64,000 nt of DNA from Adiantum capillus-veneris. Lineage: Eukaryota; Streptophyta; Polypodiopsida; Polypodiales; Pteridaceae. Of the stretch, positions 31,340-43,480 are shown one piece after another. The stretch spans positions 146,035,734 through 146,099,733 of the forward strand of contig CM043958.1 in NCBI GenBank assembly GCA_014529385.2. The letters run 5' to 3'. The notes beneath the pieces are model-generated. The model made no database searches. It saw only the letters and a list, made by a program, of their open reading frames with translations, and was not told the DNA's origin. Position 1 is the first letter of the stretch; every line of letters starts with the position of its first letter. A program made the position numbers and the translations under genes.

Positions 31340-32195
31340 TATGCAGCATGGAAGAGGTCATCCAGGCTCAAGACGTTCAAAGAGGGAGGAAATAACATCT
31401 ATTTCCTTACCTACAATGGCACCTTTGGTGCTACGGACAAAGCCTTGGCCTTTATCCAACAATTTGATGCGGCGTTTGGGGATGAGGGCTTCACGGAGTC
31501 CTCTAAGCTATGCCATGTAGCTATGCACTTTGAAAAGTCCTCTAGGCAATGGTGGTCTAGCCTACAGGCAAACGGTGAAGCTCCACGAACATGGAAATCT
31601 TTAAGAGCTTCCATCATGAAGCAGTTTTTGGCCACCGATGCCAAAGACAAAGTACTCACCGAATGGTGAAGCTTGAAGCTTTCTCCCTAAGAGTTTATCC
31701 ACAAATATGTAGACAACTTTTGGAACTTACATCTCAAAGCCATTGTCTTCAAAAAGATGGATTTTGGAGAGCAAAATCCACCTTTTTGGGACTTACATCT
31801 CAAAGCCATTGTCTTCAGAAATATGGATTTTGGAAAGCAAAAATAACAATTTTGTGTGGGCTTAACTGAAGATATGGCGGAGTATGTCAACTCCCAAAGC
31901 CCATGCACCATATCTGCGATCATACACCATACCATGGTGGCTTCACAAATCAACTTGCAAATAGGGGCTAAGAGAAATCTTAAGCCCACGGAAAACAAGG
32001 GTTCCAATGAGCCTAAGGGGAAGGACAATGTCAAAAAGTCTCTTAAGGGCAATTCCATTAACAACAAAGCTAAGGAGAAGGGAGTTTACAAGGCAAAAAA
32101 AAAAACTCTCTCTTGAAGAGCTTGAGCGTTATCGCAAGGATAACCGTTGTTTCAAATGCGGAGAGCAAGGGAATGCGTACCGTGCTTGCCCCTAA
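31340..32195 (+). pseudogene. Gag capsid and zinc knuckle of the chromodomain element
   Basis: The capsid fold is visible at 31380-31670: FLTYNGTFGATDKALAFIQQ, HFEKSSRQWWSSLQ, TWKSLRASIMKQFLA. The frame is then interrupted near 31667 and 31688. A 66-base direct duplication (31718-31783 and 31784-31849) doubles a 22-residue segment with LHLKAIVF in frame. A Lys-rich stretch and a zinc knuckle follow: CFKCGEQGNAYRAC at about 32149. The third ligand is Asn, not His, so the knuckle is probably dead. Confidence 0.7.
31718..31849 (+). repeat. 66-base in-frame tandem duplication in gag
   Basis: Both copies start TTTTGGRACTTACATCTC and differ by a handful of substitutions. The length is 22 codons exactly. 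Confidence 0.93.
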
Positions 32196-32228
32196 AAGAA
32201 CACCCGCCATGAGCCTCCTAGAGCTACC

Positions 32229-32633
32229 TTGGTTGAAATCCAAGAAGAGGAAGCTCACCACAAAGGATCTCCTCTATGCCACGCTTGGGAAAAGGTAAGA
32301 GAACATGATGATTTTATTCTCTTTGACCCTGGTTCTACTCACAATTTCATATCGACAGAGTTGGCCACCAAGCTAGGCATCCAAGCCTATGAGATGGGAG
32401 ATGTCCTACCCACCGATGGTGCTTTCAAGGGGCAAGAAGCTTCCGTCACTCCCTTAATCAAGAAATTGAGGCTCCATGTCCAAACCTACGTGGACAAAGA
32501 GGACTTCTTTATCTCTTCTCTCAAGCATGAGGATGTAATCCTAGGGGCACCATGCTTTGATCGCATGGCTGCCAATGTTAAATTCCTTGAAAGGAAAATC
32601 TACTTTAGGTTCATGGAAAAGATATGTAAATAG
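32229..32633 (+). CDS. Aspartic protease of the chromodomain element
   Basis: An open frame of 134 codons. The active-site loop reads ILFDPGSTHNFIS, so the usual DSG or DTG is DPG; the rest of the motif (GSTHNFI) is typical of chromovirus retropepsins. The second conserved region is EDVILGAPCFD (ILG motif, about residue 105). The length fits a retropepsin domain of about 110 residues. The Pro substitution may impair activity. Confidence 0.75.
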   Translation: MVEIQEEEAHHKGSPLCHAWEKVREHDDFILFDPGSTHNFISTELATKLGIQAYEMGDVLPTDGAFKGQEASVTPLIKKLRLHVQTYVDKEDFFISSLKHEDVILGAPCFDRMAANVKFLERKIYFRFMEKICK

Positions 32634-32639
32634 ATGCCA

Positions 32640-33750
32640 AAGAGATGGGTAACACCATACCCATTGTACACATGCAAGCTTTCAATAAGTCAATAAAGAG
32701 ATCTATTTTTGTGTACATGATTTTTGTTAAAGATTCCCAAAATAAACCTAATGCTTTAACAAAAGAAAATATAAATAATTACAAAAAACTAGAGTTATCC
32801 AATTTTCTCAACGGATTTCAAGTTGTCTTTATTGAGACGACATCCCTTGTGAACTACCTTCTAAACGAGGCAATGATGACCATGCAATTGAGCTTCTTCT
32901 AGGAAGTTGACCGCCTAACAAACCTCCTTATAGAGTTTCTCAAGATCAACAAGAGGAGATTATGTGGCAAGTGCATGAGTTAGTTGAGAAGGGCATGGTT
33001 AGGCCTAGCTCATCTCCATTTTTTTCACTAGTGTTATTAGTGCAAAAGAAAGATGACACATATCGTACGTGTGTCGACTATGGAGCACTAAATAGGATCA
33101 CTATCAAAAATAGGTTTCCTGTTCCATGGGTAGAAGACCTATTTGATAAGCTGCAAGGGTCGACCTACTTCAGTAGGATTGACCTAAAAAGTGGCTACCA
33201 TCAAATAAAGAGAGTTGATCAAGACACTGTAAAGATCACATTTTGCACTACGTTTGATCTTTACAAATACATTGTCATGCGTTTTGGATTGACCAATGCA
33301 CCAGCCACATTCAACTGCTTGATGGAGAAGCTATTCAGGCCTCACTGAACCTTTACTGGGGTGTTCTTTGATGATATTATTATCTACTCTAAGTCACTAG
33401 ACGAACACAAGCAACATCTCCAGGTAATAGCTCAAGTCTTAAGAGAGAATAAACTTTATGTTAATCAAAAGAAAAGTGAGTTCTTCTTACAAGAGATTCA
33501 GTATATAGGTCACATTATCTCTCAAGATGGCATCCAAATGGATCCATCAAAGCTAGAGATAATAAAAGGATGGCCTAATCCAAGGAATCTTCATGAACTA
33601 AGAAGCTTTATAGATATGTGTGCATACTATAGACCCTTCATAGAAAAGTTCTCACTAATAGCAGGACCATTACATGACCTAAGAAAGAAAAATGTTAGGT
33701 ATACATGGTCTGCCAAGGAGAACAATGCTTTCGAAAAGCTTATCTCTTAA
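32640..33750 (+). pseudogene. Reverse transcriptase of the chromodomain element
   Basis: An upstream spacer (32645-32902) leads into RT after a frame change. 32962-33348 has VHELVEKGMVRPSSSPF, YRTCVDYGALNRITIKN, YFSRIDLKSGYHQI (first Asp) and MRFGLTNAPATFN. A TGA at 33346 interrupts it. 33361-33750 has FFDDIIIYSKSLDEH (FFDD in place of the usual YLDD-type centre), IQYIGHIISQDGIQMD and the connection AYYRPFIEKFS. Clade features agree with the chromodomain downstream. Confidence 0.9.
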
Positions 33751-34424
33751 CCTGTGCTTACACTGTCGGATCTCTCAAAGCCATTTGAGGTCTAATGTGA
33801 CGCTGGTGGTGATTGCCTTGGAGCTGTTTTGCTCCAAGGAGGGCACGCCATAGCCTACAAATGTCGAAGGCTTGACCCTGTTGAGCAAGATCTAGGCATA
33901 TATGAAAAGGAACTCATGCAGTTCCACATGCCTTAGACTCGTGGAAGCACTATTTACTGGGGACTCCTTTCATTCTTCGGGCGGATCACCAAAGCCTTAT
34001 GTACTTCATGATGCAAACCAAGCTCTCTGACAAACAAATGAGGTGGGAAAATTTCCTTTTGCAATCTCATTTTCATATTGCTCACATTGCTCGCAAGCAA
34101 GTAGTCGATGCACTCTCAAGACGGCCAAGAGTGAATGCGGTTTCCATAGCAACTCACAATGATCTATCTTCTATGATAGATGAGTACGCTATCGATCCCG
34201 ATTTAAGAGATATGATTTCAGCCCTTGCACTAGGGAAGAAAGAGGAACCATTTACTTTACGAGATGGTTATCTTCTCTATGGAAGTAGGCTATGCGTTAC
34301 TAACTCACTACGTGAGAAAGTAATGTTTGAATCTCATGCTCCTCCTTATGCGGGGCATAGAGGGATTCAGTCTACCATTGAAACATATTTCTATTGGAAA
34401 ATCCAAAAGTCCCCTGTTACTTAA
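33751..34424 (+). pseudogene. RNase H and integrase zinc module of the chromodomain element
   Basis: RNase H is seen as FEV-stop-CDAGGDCLGAVLLQ (a TAA at 33796 near the first Asp), then IAYKCRRL and EKELM. A one-base shift near 33930 leads to RADHQSLMYFMMQTKLS and KQVVDALSRRP. Integrase then begins with the HHCC region ESHAPPYAGHRGIQSTIETYFYW (two His seen). The frame stops at 34422 where sequence is missing. Confidence 0.8.
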
Positions 34425-35026
34425 GGTACACGGGAAGATCTTCACTGCAGATGAGTATAGCCGAGACCTACAAGAATCTTTCCAAAAGATTAAGGATGCT
34501 ATCTCTATCTCAAGCAAAGGCAAAAGGCTGCTGCTAATAAGCACATAAGAGCCCAAGCCTTTAAAGAATATGATTGGGTCTTTCTTAAATTTCCCAAGGC
34601 TCAATTAAGGCACACCATGGGCAAGAATCATATGGGACACCAAAAGTACTATGCTAAGTTAGCAAAAAGGTACTATGGTCCCTTCCAAATTCTTAGACCA
34701 ATCAATGAGATGGCCTATCAACTCAAGTTGCTCAGCCATTGTCTCATACACAATGCTTTCCATGTGAGCCTACTAAAGCCTTAGAAAGGAGAGCCACCTC
34801 AAGAACCAACTATTGAAGACCCACCGGAGATCGACGACCAAGAAGAGGTGCTGTAGCCCGAGTCCATTCTCCGACATGAAGACAAGATATTAAGAGGCGG
34901 CAAGACTATCCGGCGGTATCTTATCAAGTTTAAGAATTATCCTTTTGAAGATGCTAGATGGATGCAAGGCATACAATTAAAGGATAACCTAAACCTTGCC
35001 AATGCTTACAATGCTTCCCTAGAGTA
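34425..35026 (+). pseudogene. Integrase tail and chromodomain
   Basis: The integrase catalytic core is absent; reading resumes with [20 protein letters not shown] and [20 protein letters not shown], the integrase C-terminal region, and AFHVSLLKP just before a stop. A chromodomain-like segment follows: ESILRHEDKILRGGKTIRRY, LIKFKNYPFEDARWM. Chromodomains of this type direct integration to particular chromatin in chromoviruses. Stops at about 34781 and 34856 and frame changes show decay. The deletion at about 34420 removes all three catalytic acids. Confidence 0.8.
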
Positions 35027-35738
35027 AGAAAATGTACAAATGTTTAAAATGAACAAAGTTTTTGTCTTATAAGACTCTCTTTTTCTTTATTGTGCACAAA
35101 TGTTAAGTAGTATGCATGCTTAGGATCAAGTTTGTGGAGATGACGTCTTCCAAACACCAAGTAGATCTTGTCACTCTACTATGGAAGATTGATAGCACTA
35201 ATGCGCATACATGCTTGCGAAAGCCTTAGGCTCTCAAGCGCCAAATGGATTAGTCATCCATTCTGGAACAATGTCGTAGGGTAAGAGAGGGATCCTCTAC
35301 CCGCTAGAAAAAGGACTAATGAATAGGCTTTATCTTCTCTATCCCATAGTCTAGGACCACTATGATTTCAAGAGAGAGGTAATGTCATATTAACTAATAT
35401 CTAATTATCCTAAATGATTTTCTCATGTTAAACTGATCATATAATGTGGGGAAGTACCAGGGGAGAAAAAGCTAGAATATTGGTTAAGCTGGCAGACTAG
35501 CCATAGTAGGGATAAAAAGAAGGGAAAATAGGGATCCAAAGGGGGGGCCATCTGCAAAAGAGCAATGTGCAACAATGGGCTCCAAAGACCTTAGGGTTCA
35601 GCCCATTAAGACTTCCAAAATGCTAAGGTTCCAAAATTCAAAGGTAAGTCCAAATGGTCAAGCTTAGTGGAAATGGATACTTATGTGACCAAAAAGTTCA
35701 AGTGGCCCTAGATAGGAGGGGGCGAGCCTAAAGGTAGG
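35027..35738 (+). other. 3' untranslated region of the chromodomain element
   Basis: No gene. It includes a G run (35541-35547) and purine-rich stretches. Nothing else is recognised before the polypurine tract. Confidence 0.5.
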
Positions 35739-35755
35739 ATAAGAGAGAGAAAAGG
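35739..35755 (+). promoter_or_regulatory. Polypurine tract of the chromodomain element
   Basis: AAGAGAGAGAAAAGG lies directly before the proposed LTR start TGAGAGAACACAC. The placement depends on that LTR start, which is inferred. Confidence 0.55.
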
Positions 35756-35761
35756 TGAGAG

Positions 35762-35808
<47 letters not shown>

Positions 35809-37000
35809 CAAAGCTTCCCTTTACACAAAGGGCATAATGGACACATGTCAGCTCCCTAGCCCAATTGGCCACAAGGTGCACTCAAATCCTATTGGATGGC
35901 CATGGAGGTGGACCAATGATAATTAGGCTAGAGTCACTATAGTTTAATTCATTTAAGAACACTTAATAAAAGAACCAATAAGAATTAAGCTCTCTAGAAG
36001 ACTATTGGATAGTCTCCCAAGGGATCTAATGAGCATTCAGCAGCCCAATGGCTTGCCTGCTTCCTATTGGCCAGAAGACAAAGGGGTCCAATGAGAGTTT
36101 AGTTGCATTATTTAATTACCTAAATCTCTCACAAAAGGGGAAAGGGGACACATGTTACCACTTATGATTCTCAATTATGATTGGCTAAGCTTTGCAGGGT
36201 CCAATGGGGTGCCAACAAGAGTAAATTGCAAGAGGGGTCAACCAAGAGAGAGAGGGGGCTGATTTTGGCAAGGAATTATCACACACACACTCACACAATC
36301 TCATGTGTGAAGCAAGAAGACTCTCTCTCTCCTTCTCAAGCTTTAATGGGAAGCTCATCATCTACTCCAAGCTTGTGAGAAGGGAGGCCTACACCAACAA
36401 CTCTTGGCTTTGTGATGCAAATCCAACCAAGAGCCAAGCTTCAATGCATGCTCATCTCCTCTACCATGCTAATTAATAAGCTATGCTAAGCTTTTATGAG
36501 TGATTATGTGAGGATATATGCTTCTTTCTCGTAAGACTACTCCTTCTTCCTCTCAATCTAATGTCATACCCCGCTAGCTCTCACCATCTTCGAAGGTGTG
36601 TGAGGTCTTGGGTTTGAGATTATGAGGGAATTGATGTTGTGTTTTATAAGTGTTTGCATGGTTCTTGAAGCTTCCATCTTCATTGCACCATCAAGTTATT
36701 GAAGGAACACAAAGTATTGTATTGTAAAATGTCTCCCTTGATGGGGAAAACCTATAATACAAAGCCTTTTGGAGGGGGGACCGGCTCCATGTAAATCCGG
36801 TCCTCAACTGTTGTCAATAGCTTAATTTCTCTCTCTTTTGAAGTATTGTTCATGCCTATTTAACTAGGTGTTATTCTTTTTGTTGCTCTCTCCATCCAAG
36901 AACTCTTGCAGTGCTCATTAGGAATCTATTCTAATGAAATGCTCACTATGTCTATGGTATTTTCCGCTACACACAAGTTACTAAGCCATGAAATGTTATA
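35756..37000 (+). repeat. 3' LTR of the chromodomain element
   Basis: It includes a (CA)n array at 35763-35806 and ends AAATGTTATA where the left copy has AAATGTTACA. It is otherwise similar to the left LTR, with scattered substitutions and small indels. Confidence 0.82.
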
Positions 37001-37905
37001 GTAGTCTTGCCCATAGTTCCTAGTGAAGAAAGCAAGCTCTTGGAATGGTTAGAAGCGGCACCCAACCCTCAATATCTTGCAATCCTCACAGGAGTTGAAG
37101 GAGACAAGAAGAAGTACAGTCTCTTGGCCTAGGAGAGCTCATCACTCATCATAGGTGCGATAAGAAGTCTCCCCTCTAGGTGAAACAAGAAGAGGACTCA
37201 GAGCATGAGACTAACACAACTGATTCACCCCAATCCAAAGCAAGGCTAGGACTGGTCCCACCCCACCAAAGAGTCAACATATTAGTACCAAGCAGAGTAG
37301 TAAATGGTGTGCCTCTAGATGAACTTCCTCAAGGATGGTTACAGGAGCAGGCACAAGACTTTCCCATTCATTAGAATCTGCTCACAATGTGGAAGTATTG
37401 AGTAAATTTTTCCAGGATGTAGCTGATGAATGGAATTCAAACAACTATCAAGATCCGATCAAAGAAGTCAACTTAGGTACTAAAGAAGAACCCAACACCG
37501 TTTTGCTAGCAGCATGGCTCTGGGATCATCCCTAGTTACTAGATTTGATGGTCTCATTCATTACCAGTTGGAAGGATGTCTTTTCCTTTTCATACAAAGA
37601 CCTCATAAGACTTGACCCCACTCTGGGTGTTCATTCCATACCCCAATAGGAGAATTCCAAGCCTGTGCATGATCGGCCATACAAGCAGTCAAGAAAGTGA
37701 TTGATAATATGTTGGCCATGTGTATCATTGAGCCCATTGAACACACAAAATGGCTCTCTTCAATGGTAATTGCCTCGAAGAAGAATTCAAACAAGATCAG
37801 GGTGTGTGTGGACTTCACAACACTCAATAAATTGTGGATAAACCACAAGGCTTGACTCAGACATGACTTATTAAAATTTCTTGCAGGAGGAGGTGAGGGC
37901 ATTGG
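37001..37905 (+). pseudogene. Decayed gypsy fragment: pre-RT and RT N-terminus
   Basis: The translation gives WKDVFSFSYKDLIRLDPTLG, RPYKQSRKVIDNMLA, IIEPIEHTKWLSSMVIASKK and KIRVCVDFTTLNK, the N-terminal part of a Tat-like RT. The upstream 37010-37540 holds acidic spacer-like frames (37180-37374, 37335-37535). Several stops and shifts are present, and the RT ends before its catalytic centre. It is followed by gag sequence, so a second element begins after it. Confidence 0.6.
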
Positions 37906-38219
37906 AGAAAACAACATTCAAGATTCATACGTGACCATGTGCAAGAGGAAAATGGGGGGGGGGGGCTCGAAGATGAGAGCTTAGTTTTCCAAGATGCAGA
38001 AGATTGAGATATTTGACATCGAATTTGTAGCCACCGTAGATCTAAAGCGCTATCATTACTTAGTTAATTTTTGTGTTGTTTAATAAATGTACCATGTAAT
38101 GAGGAGATATTTAGATTTTTGAAAAAACAAAATGAATTTCCCATTATCTCTCTCTACATTGACATGGCATTTCTTACAAGGCCCAAATTTGATTCCAAAT
38201 GTTTCCTAATGAAAATATA

Positions 38220-39690
38220 ACCTAGATGTTCATATTGAAGCATTTGAGCAATATGCTAATCTAAAGGGAAGATGATTGGATTGAGTACTTTCCACAAACT
38301 TTGAAAGATGTTGCACATAAATGGTACCGTCATTATCCATCCTATAATTCATTATCCATCCTATAAGTTGAGGACACATAGCAAGCTAAAGAAAGACTTT
38401 TTGCTAGAATACATGAGAACTAAGGGGATGAGGATATCCTCTATGAGATTAATAAAATCAAGCAAGGAAAGCTTTCACTCAGGGTTTTTGTAAAGAAGAT
38501 TATAGAGTCAATCACAGATTGGACCATCAGAGAAGTGTATACGCACTTTGTTTTTAAGTGGATTTAGAAGTAGGAATCTCAAAAAAGAATAGGAAGTGCC
38601 AACATCTACCCAAAAAATTAATGATATGGTGCAAAGAGCTCTAAAACTAGAACAACAAGCCATGAAGGAGAAAGGCAGGAGAGGAAAAGCAAGCATTAGG
38701 AAGAGGATGGGGTAGGAGGGCCTCTTTATCTTCCATGGGATTATGGAGGTGATTTTTTGATAAATAGAAGCACGCCATGTGTACAAGAATCGCGGGTGTG
38801 TAAGAGTGGTTAAAGGATGCAGTCACTCCCCACCCCCCCCCCCCCCCCCCCCCCCCCAAATAAAAAAGGGAGTGGACAACTTATAATTTCTGGCCTTCCA
38901 TAACTCCTACATATGATCTCCGATTTGAGTGAAGATTATAGATCTATAATCTATATGCCAAGTTCTTTCCATAGATATGTCACATGATATGGTTTTGCAT
39001 GCTAGATATTAAATTTCATTTTTTTTTGGGGGGGGGGGGGGGGGGGGATTTGAATTCAAATAACTAGCCATTTTTCCTATTTGAATTCAAAATCTATCCT
39101 TTGATTTCTTTCTTAATACTAGAGGTTTGAATACCTTAAACTTCCAAATAAAAAGGCCCTCCCATTCACTTCCTAATGCTCGGATTCTAGTGAGACAATG
39201 ATTGAAGAGTCATCAACCAACTCTAGTTAATCGGATGATAAGGAGTGAGAAGATACTTCCTGCAAGAGAAAGAAGAAGGGAGCATGGAGTAGAAAGATCA
39301 AGCAATTGTTAAATCACTCTAACATCTCTAGGGCTAGACATCCAGTGGGTAAAGTAGAGACGTGTTGTAGAAAATGCAAATCCTTCAAGAGCATCGACTT
39401 GAGAGTGTTGCCAATGTATGTATTGCAAAGCTTTTGGGCACCTGTGGAATAATGCAAGATTGGAGTTCATCACTTTAATGAGGAGAAGGATGTCTCCATG
39501 ATAGCATTGACCAATCCAAAGAGGGAAGGTAAGTTCCAAAATTTTATTGGTCAAGGTTGGGGTAGCATTGATATTTCCACATGAAATTTCAATTGCTACA
39601 CTTGTGGAAAGTATAGACACTTTGCAACACAATATTCAAACATTATAAAAGCTGAAGTGGTCAAAGGAAAGGTGGTAGAGCCGGTACCAG
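38220..39690 (+). pseudogene. Gag remnant of the second gypsy element
   Basis: Broken frames give EAFEQYANLKG, then WIEYFPQTLKDVAHKWY, a typical gag capsid phrase, DEDILYEINKIKQGKLSL and RVFVKKIIESITDW. A Lys/Arg-rich part follows. Near 39590 there is CYTCGKYRHFATQY, a knuckle lacking its last Cys. The coding sequence is interrupted by two homopolymer tracts, poly-C at 38834-38857 and poly-G at 39028-39047. It is not translatable. Confidence 0.55.
38834..39047. repeat. Opposed poly-C and poly-G tracts about 170 bases apart
   Basis: A run of about 24 C (38834-38857) and a run of about 20 G preceded by 9 T (39019-39047) face each other as inverted homopolymers. A further G run of ten or more occurs at about 37956-37966. 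Confidence 0.9.
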
Positions 39691-40408
39691 TGAGTGATAC
39701 CTAGGAGCACCGGCATTGTCATCAAAGAGATACAAAATGATCCATCCAGTCAAATTGATCAAAGTGAAGAGGCTCAAAGGTGGGAGAAACAAAGGGCTAT
39801 GTGGAAGGCCAAGGAAGTGCATGAGAGGAAGGAGAAATGGCTAATAGCAACTCGGATCATTCAGGTTTTGAAATAAGGAGGTCATAGAGACTAGAGGGCT
39901 CAGAAGATCAATCCATTTAGAGAATTTTGTTGGTAGCTTCAATAGCTCAGAGAGAGGAAATCCTTGCTTCTCGATTTGGTAAGGAGAATGTTGAGAATGC
40001 AGCTAGAGCGTATGATGAGAACCGCGAGAAGGAGGTACAACAAGTCAAGGCTAACTTGGACGAGGCCATGAAAAATGATAGAAAATGTTTAGAAGAAACA
40101 ATCTAAATCTCCACTCAAGGATCTAGTAGAAGGTAGAGAAGGCCATCAGAGGCATGGCACTATGAGGAGAACTTTCCAGAGGGAAGGCCATCCAGTTTAG
40201 AGCAAAGCAAGATGAGATTTATGTCAAATTATGTGAAGGATCTAGAAGTTGACTACTGAACTAGATGACATTAGAAGGATGTTATATGAGGCTACGAAGT
40301 TCATAAAAAAGTCAAGATAAAAAGAATCCAAAGTGACGGTGACAACATGGTGTGATATTAAGGACAACGAGGTACTAATCATTAAGATTGACTACAAGGT
40401 GAGCAAAT

Positions 40409-40447
40409 TGAAGTATGCGAGCAAGAGAGTGTGCATGGGTGTGTGTT

Positions 40448-40531
<84 letters not shown>

Positions 40532-42393
40532 GCAATGGAGAGAGAGAGAGAGGAGAGAAGAGGAGACTTGTGTTTGCAGAGGAAATACCTCACCTAATAT
40601 GTGTGAGCCCCCTTATTCTATTATATATATAAATGAATAAGTGAAGTGGGTGGGTGCCTAGCCTAACCTGCCCCAACCTCCTAGTTAAAGGCCAATGTGG
40701 CCATGAGGGAGAAACAAAAGGAAACCATACAAGTCATGTACAAGGTTATCATCAAGTATGACCTCAACCAACGCCCACTGGCTCATTGAGATCAAACTGT
40801 GTCTCAACTGAGGAACATAGTGCACATGTTGTAGCATATAGGATGCACCACTAGGTAATGATAAACAACCATCTCCTGCACACAATGTGGGGTGGAGTAG
40901 AGTGTCCTAAAGCAACACTCACTCCTTATTCTTCTATGTATGTTAAGAATAAGTGAGTGGGTTAGTGAGGTCAGTGGGTGGTGGATATTGGACATCCATA
41001 TTGGGGAAAAGCACATGCCACCTTTACCCCATGACAACCTCCCACTTAAAGACAATTTTGTCGATAAGTGGGTCATACTAGCTAAACTACTAGTATGTAC
41101 AAAAAACATAGGTGAGACACTCTCTCAACCTATGCCCATTGGCTCAATCATTCAATCTACATGCAGTTGTATCGGCTCTAGTGATAGGCGAGCATATCCA
41201 TGCTATAGCTTGCATGTAAATCCTACAGACATCTCTGCATGGACTACATAGCTCCATAAAGCATCATGGTAGCATCAGCCATTGTATTACTAACAATCCC
41301 TCCTGCAAATGTCTGCACTATAGCTGTTAACTTGGGCCTCAACACTAAAAAGTCAAACATGAGATGCACGAACATTGAAAAAATATGCGCAAAACTAACT
41401 GTGCTAACCTCCTCGGTGCTATGTGCATACTTTGCACCATCAAGACTATTGGCCACATATGGATGTGTCATTGCCGACACTAGGATGGCTACGTCACTCT
41501 CATCCATAGTTGAAACTATGCATCCTGGCATCAAATCACTAGCATCTAGCATGAGCATATCAAAGAACTCCATGTTCGACATCTTTGTCTGTGTCTCTAG
41601 GGAGAAAACCCACTCTACCTTTTTCTACACAGACTCTGACAACACTTGCTCTCTCTCCTTAGAGCACTATCACTCTACCCTTGTCTCTATAGAGTAGTGA
41701 TATGTTCTACACAATAACATACATTTTCTTGTGAGCATGGTGGAGCTCACTCACAAAGGAGACACATCTCATCTCTCACTCAATGCATGTCAGGAACAAA
41801 ATCGAGACTATGCCATCTCGAGCCTCAGATACATGCATAGAATATACCAAGCCACTCCAAGCTCCCGTACCAATCACTATGATCCACAATGTGTTTGGAA
41901 ACACCACTCTCTAAACATTATCTAACACCCACAATATGCTACATATCTACCTCAACCTACGGGCAGTCTGCCAAATGTATAGCAAAATCGATGTGAAATT
42001 TGGAAAACTTTTCAACTGGAAAGTTGTAGACCATGACGTTCACAAGTAGGGAGCAGTGAACCAAGCTAAAAAATTCAGTTTAACTCAGTCAAATCTTTGC
42101 TACAATACAATGCTAGAAGTTTCACAACTTCACCACATTCTCCACCATGACATTGCAATGATGCAAGGCCTTCACTCGGACACTGATACTAGTTGTAGTG
42201 CATGATCAAGACCATGTGTGTATGCAACAATGGAGAAGAGACAAAAAGAGGAGACTTGTGTTTGCAGGGGCAATAACCTTGGCAACAACTCACTTAGTAT
42301 GTGTGAGCCTCCTTATCCTTTTATGTACATAAAAGAATAAGTGAAGTGGGTGGGCACCTTGTCTAGCCAGTCACATGGGTCTTTACCCCAACA
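40409..42393 (-). mobile_element. Small copia-like non-autonomous LTR insertion
   Basis: Similar sequences at about 40409-40676 and 42194-42393 share GAGGAGACTTGTGTTTGCAG and GAATAAGTGAAGTGGGTGGG and end CCCCAA(CA). Left of the right copy lies CACTGATACTAGT, a decayed initiator tRNA-Met primer site in minus orientation. Beside the left copy lies a minus-strand purine tract (CTTTAACTAGGAGG). The 1.5-kb inside has no recognisable pol, and a further LTR-like fragment ends at about 41030 before another such tract. The left LTR carries a (GT)n array. The target duplication is unclear. Confidence 0.5.
40452..40529. repeat. (GT)n microsatellite
   Basis: An array of about 78 bases in the left LTR-like sequence of the small insertion. 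The open frames that cross it are artefacts of the repeat. Confidence 0.97.
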
Positions 42394-42489
42394 AAAACAA
42401 TGGGAACCATTGTTAGAAGTCATTCAAAATGGGGGTGATGGAGTGAATACATGAGGTGAGCATATTGGACAAAAATTGGGAACCACTAA

Positions 42490-43480
42490 AAGGAAACCTG
42501 CATCTTTCAAAATAAGGACTCTGGAAGATCAAATTTTGGTGCATGCTACTAGCTCAATTAAAAATTTGTAGGTAAAGTTAGGGTATGAGAAGGTTAAGAC
42601 TAGCTTTTTGCTAATGGATGTGCACAGTGCCTACAACATATTTTTGAGTAGACCTTGGCTCAAAAATGCATGGTTCATACATGACTACACTGACTAGACA
42701 CTAATTGGAGATCAAAAGAAAGCCACACAATTATTCTAGAAATACAAAGATGTTTTTTTTTTGGGGAGCACACAAAGCTCTTTCACCCAGAAGTACATCA
42801 ACATCACATACCATTGAAATCAGATGCACATTAGTCCAATTACAGAGATATCGGATGAACTAAAACTATGCAAACAAGGTCAGAGAAGAAATTGACAACC
42901 TTATGAATGCGGGGTTAATCATTGAAGTTGCTAGTAGGTTCCAAAGAAGTATGGGAAACTAAGAGTATGTGTAGACTACAATAAATTGAATTCTTGGACA
43001 ATTATTTTCTACCCTTTATAGACATGATGTTGCATGAGATACTTGCACATGCGATGTACATTAATATGTTTGTAAAACAAAGGCAACTTTGCTATAAGAA
43101 CTAACCCAGAAAGGATGTATGTTTATATGGACTCCTGTGTGTAAAGCCAATTTTTACTCTTTGAACGAAGCCACTAGCTCGACAAAGCTTTTCGCGAACC
43201 AAATTGGGATATCATTTTCTATGTGCATGTGGATGCTTTTGGTATATATGGAAATGGGGGCTATTCTACTATGGAAATAGACACATTGATAATGGTCTTC
43301 AGTGCCACAACTTAAGAAATTAGTTCTTTGGGAAATCTCTTTCACTTTTATGTTGATCATTAGGCTTTGTTGCATCTTATTAATAAGGTTTTTATCCACC
43401 AAGGAAGGTTAATTAGATGGATGAATCATGATGTTCCTTTTGGAATTTGATTTTAAAGAAATTTCATAAGCCTAGCAAGA
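42490..43480 (+). pseudogene. Protease tail, RT and RNase H remnants of the second gypsy element
   Basis: 42580-42670 translates to phrases of the protease to RT interval (FLLMDVHSAYNIFLSRPWL, then KNAWF). 42780-43020 gives NKVREEIDNLMNAGLIIEV and KLRVCVDYNKLN, the RT N-terminal region. 43250-43480 carries short RNase H-like pieces such as HQALLHLINK-type sequence. The RT catalytic block is missing. Everything is broken by many stops. Confidence 0.5.

Larger units (their letters stand above)
29005..37000 (+). mobile_element. Chromodomain Ty3/gypsy retrotransposon
   Basis: Two similar LTRs (29005-30222 and 35756-37000, about 1.2 kb each) flank gag, protease, RT, RNase H, integrase ends and a chromodomain, all on the plus strand. 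A tRNA-Met-type primer site follows the left LTR and a purine tract precedes the right one. The left LTR lacks its first bases and is joined to a foreign LTR through a CA run. The integrase core is deleted and the frames are broken, so this copy is inactive. Confidence 0.88.
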
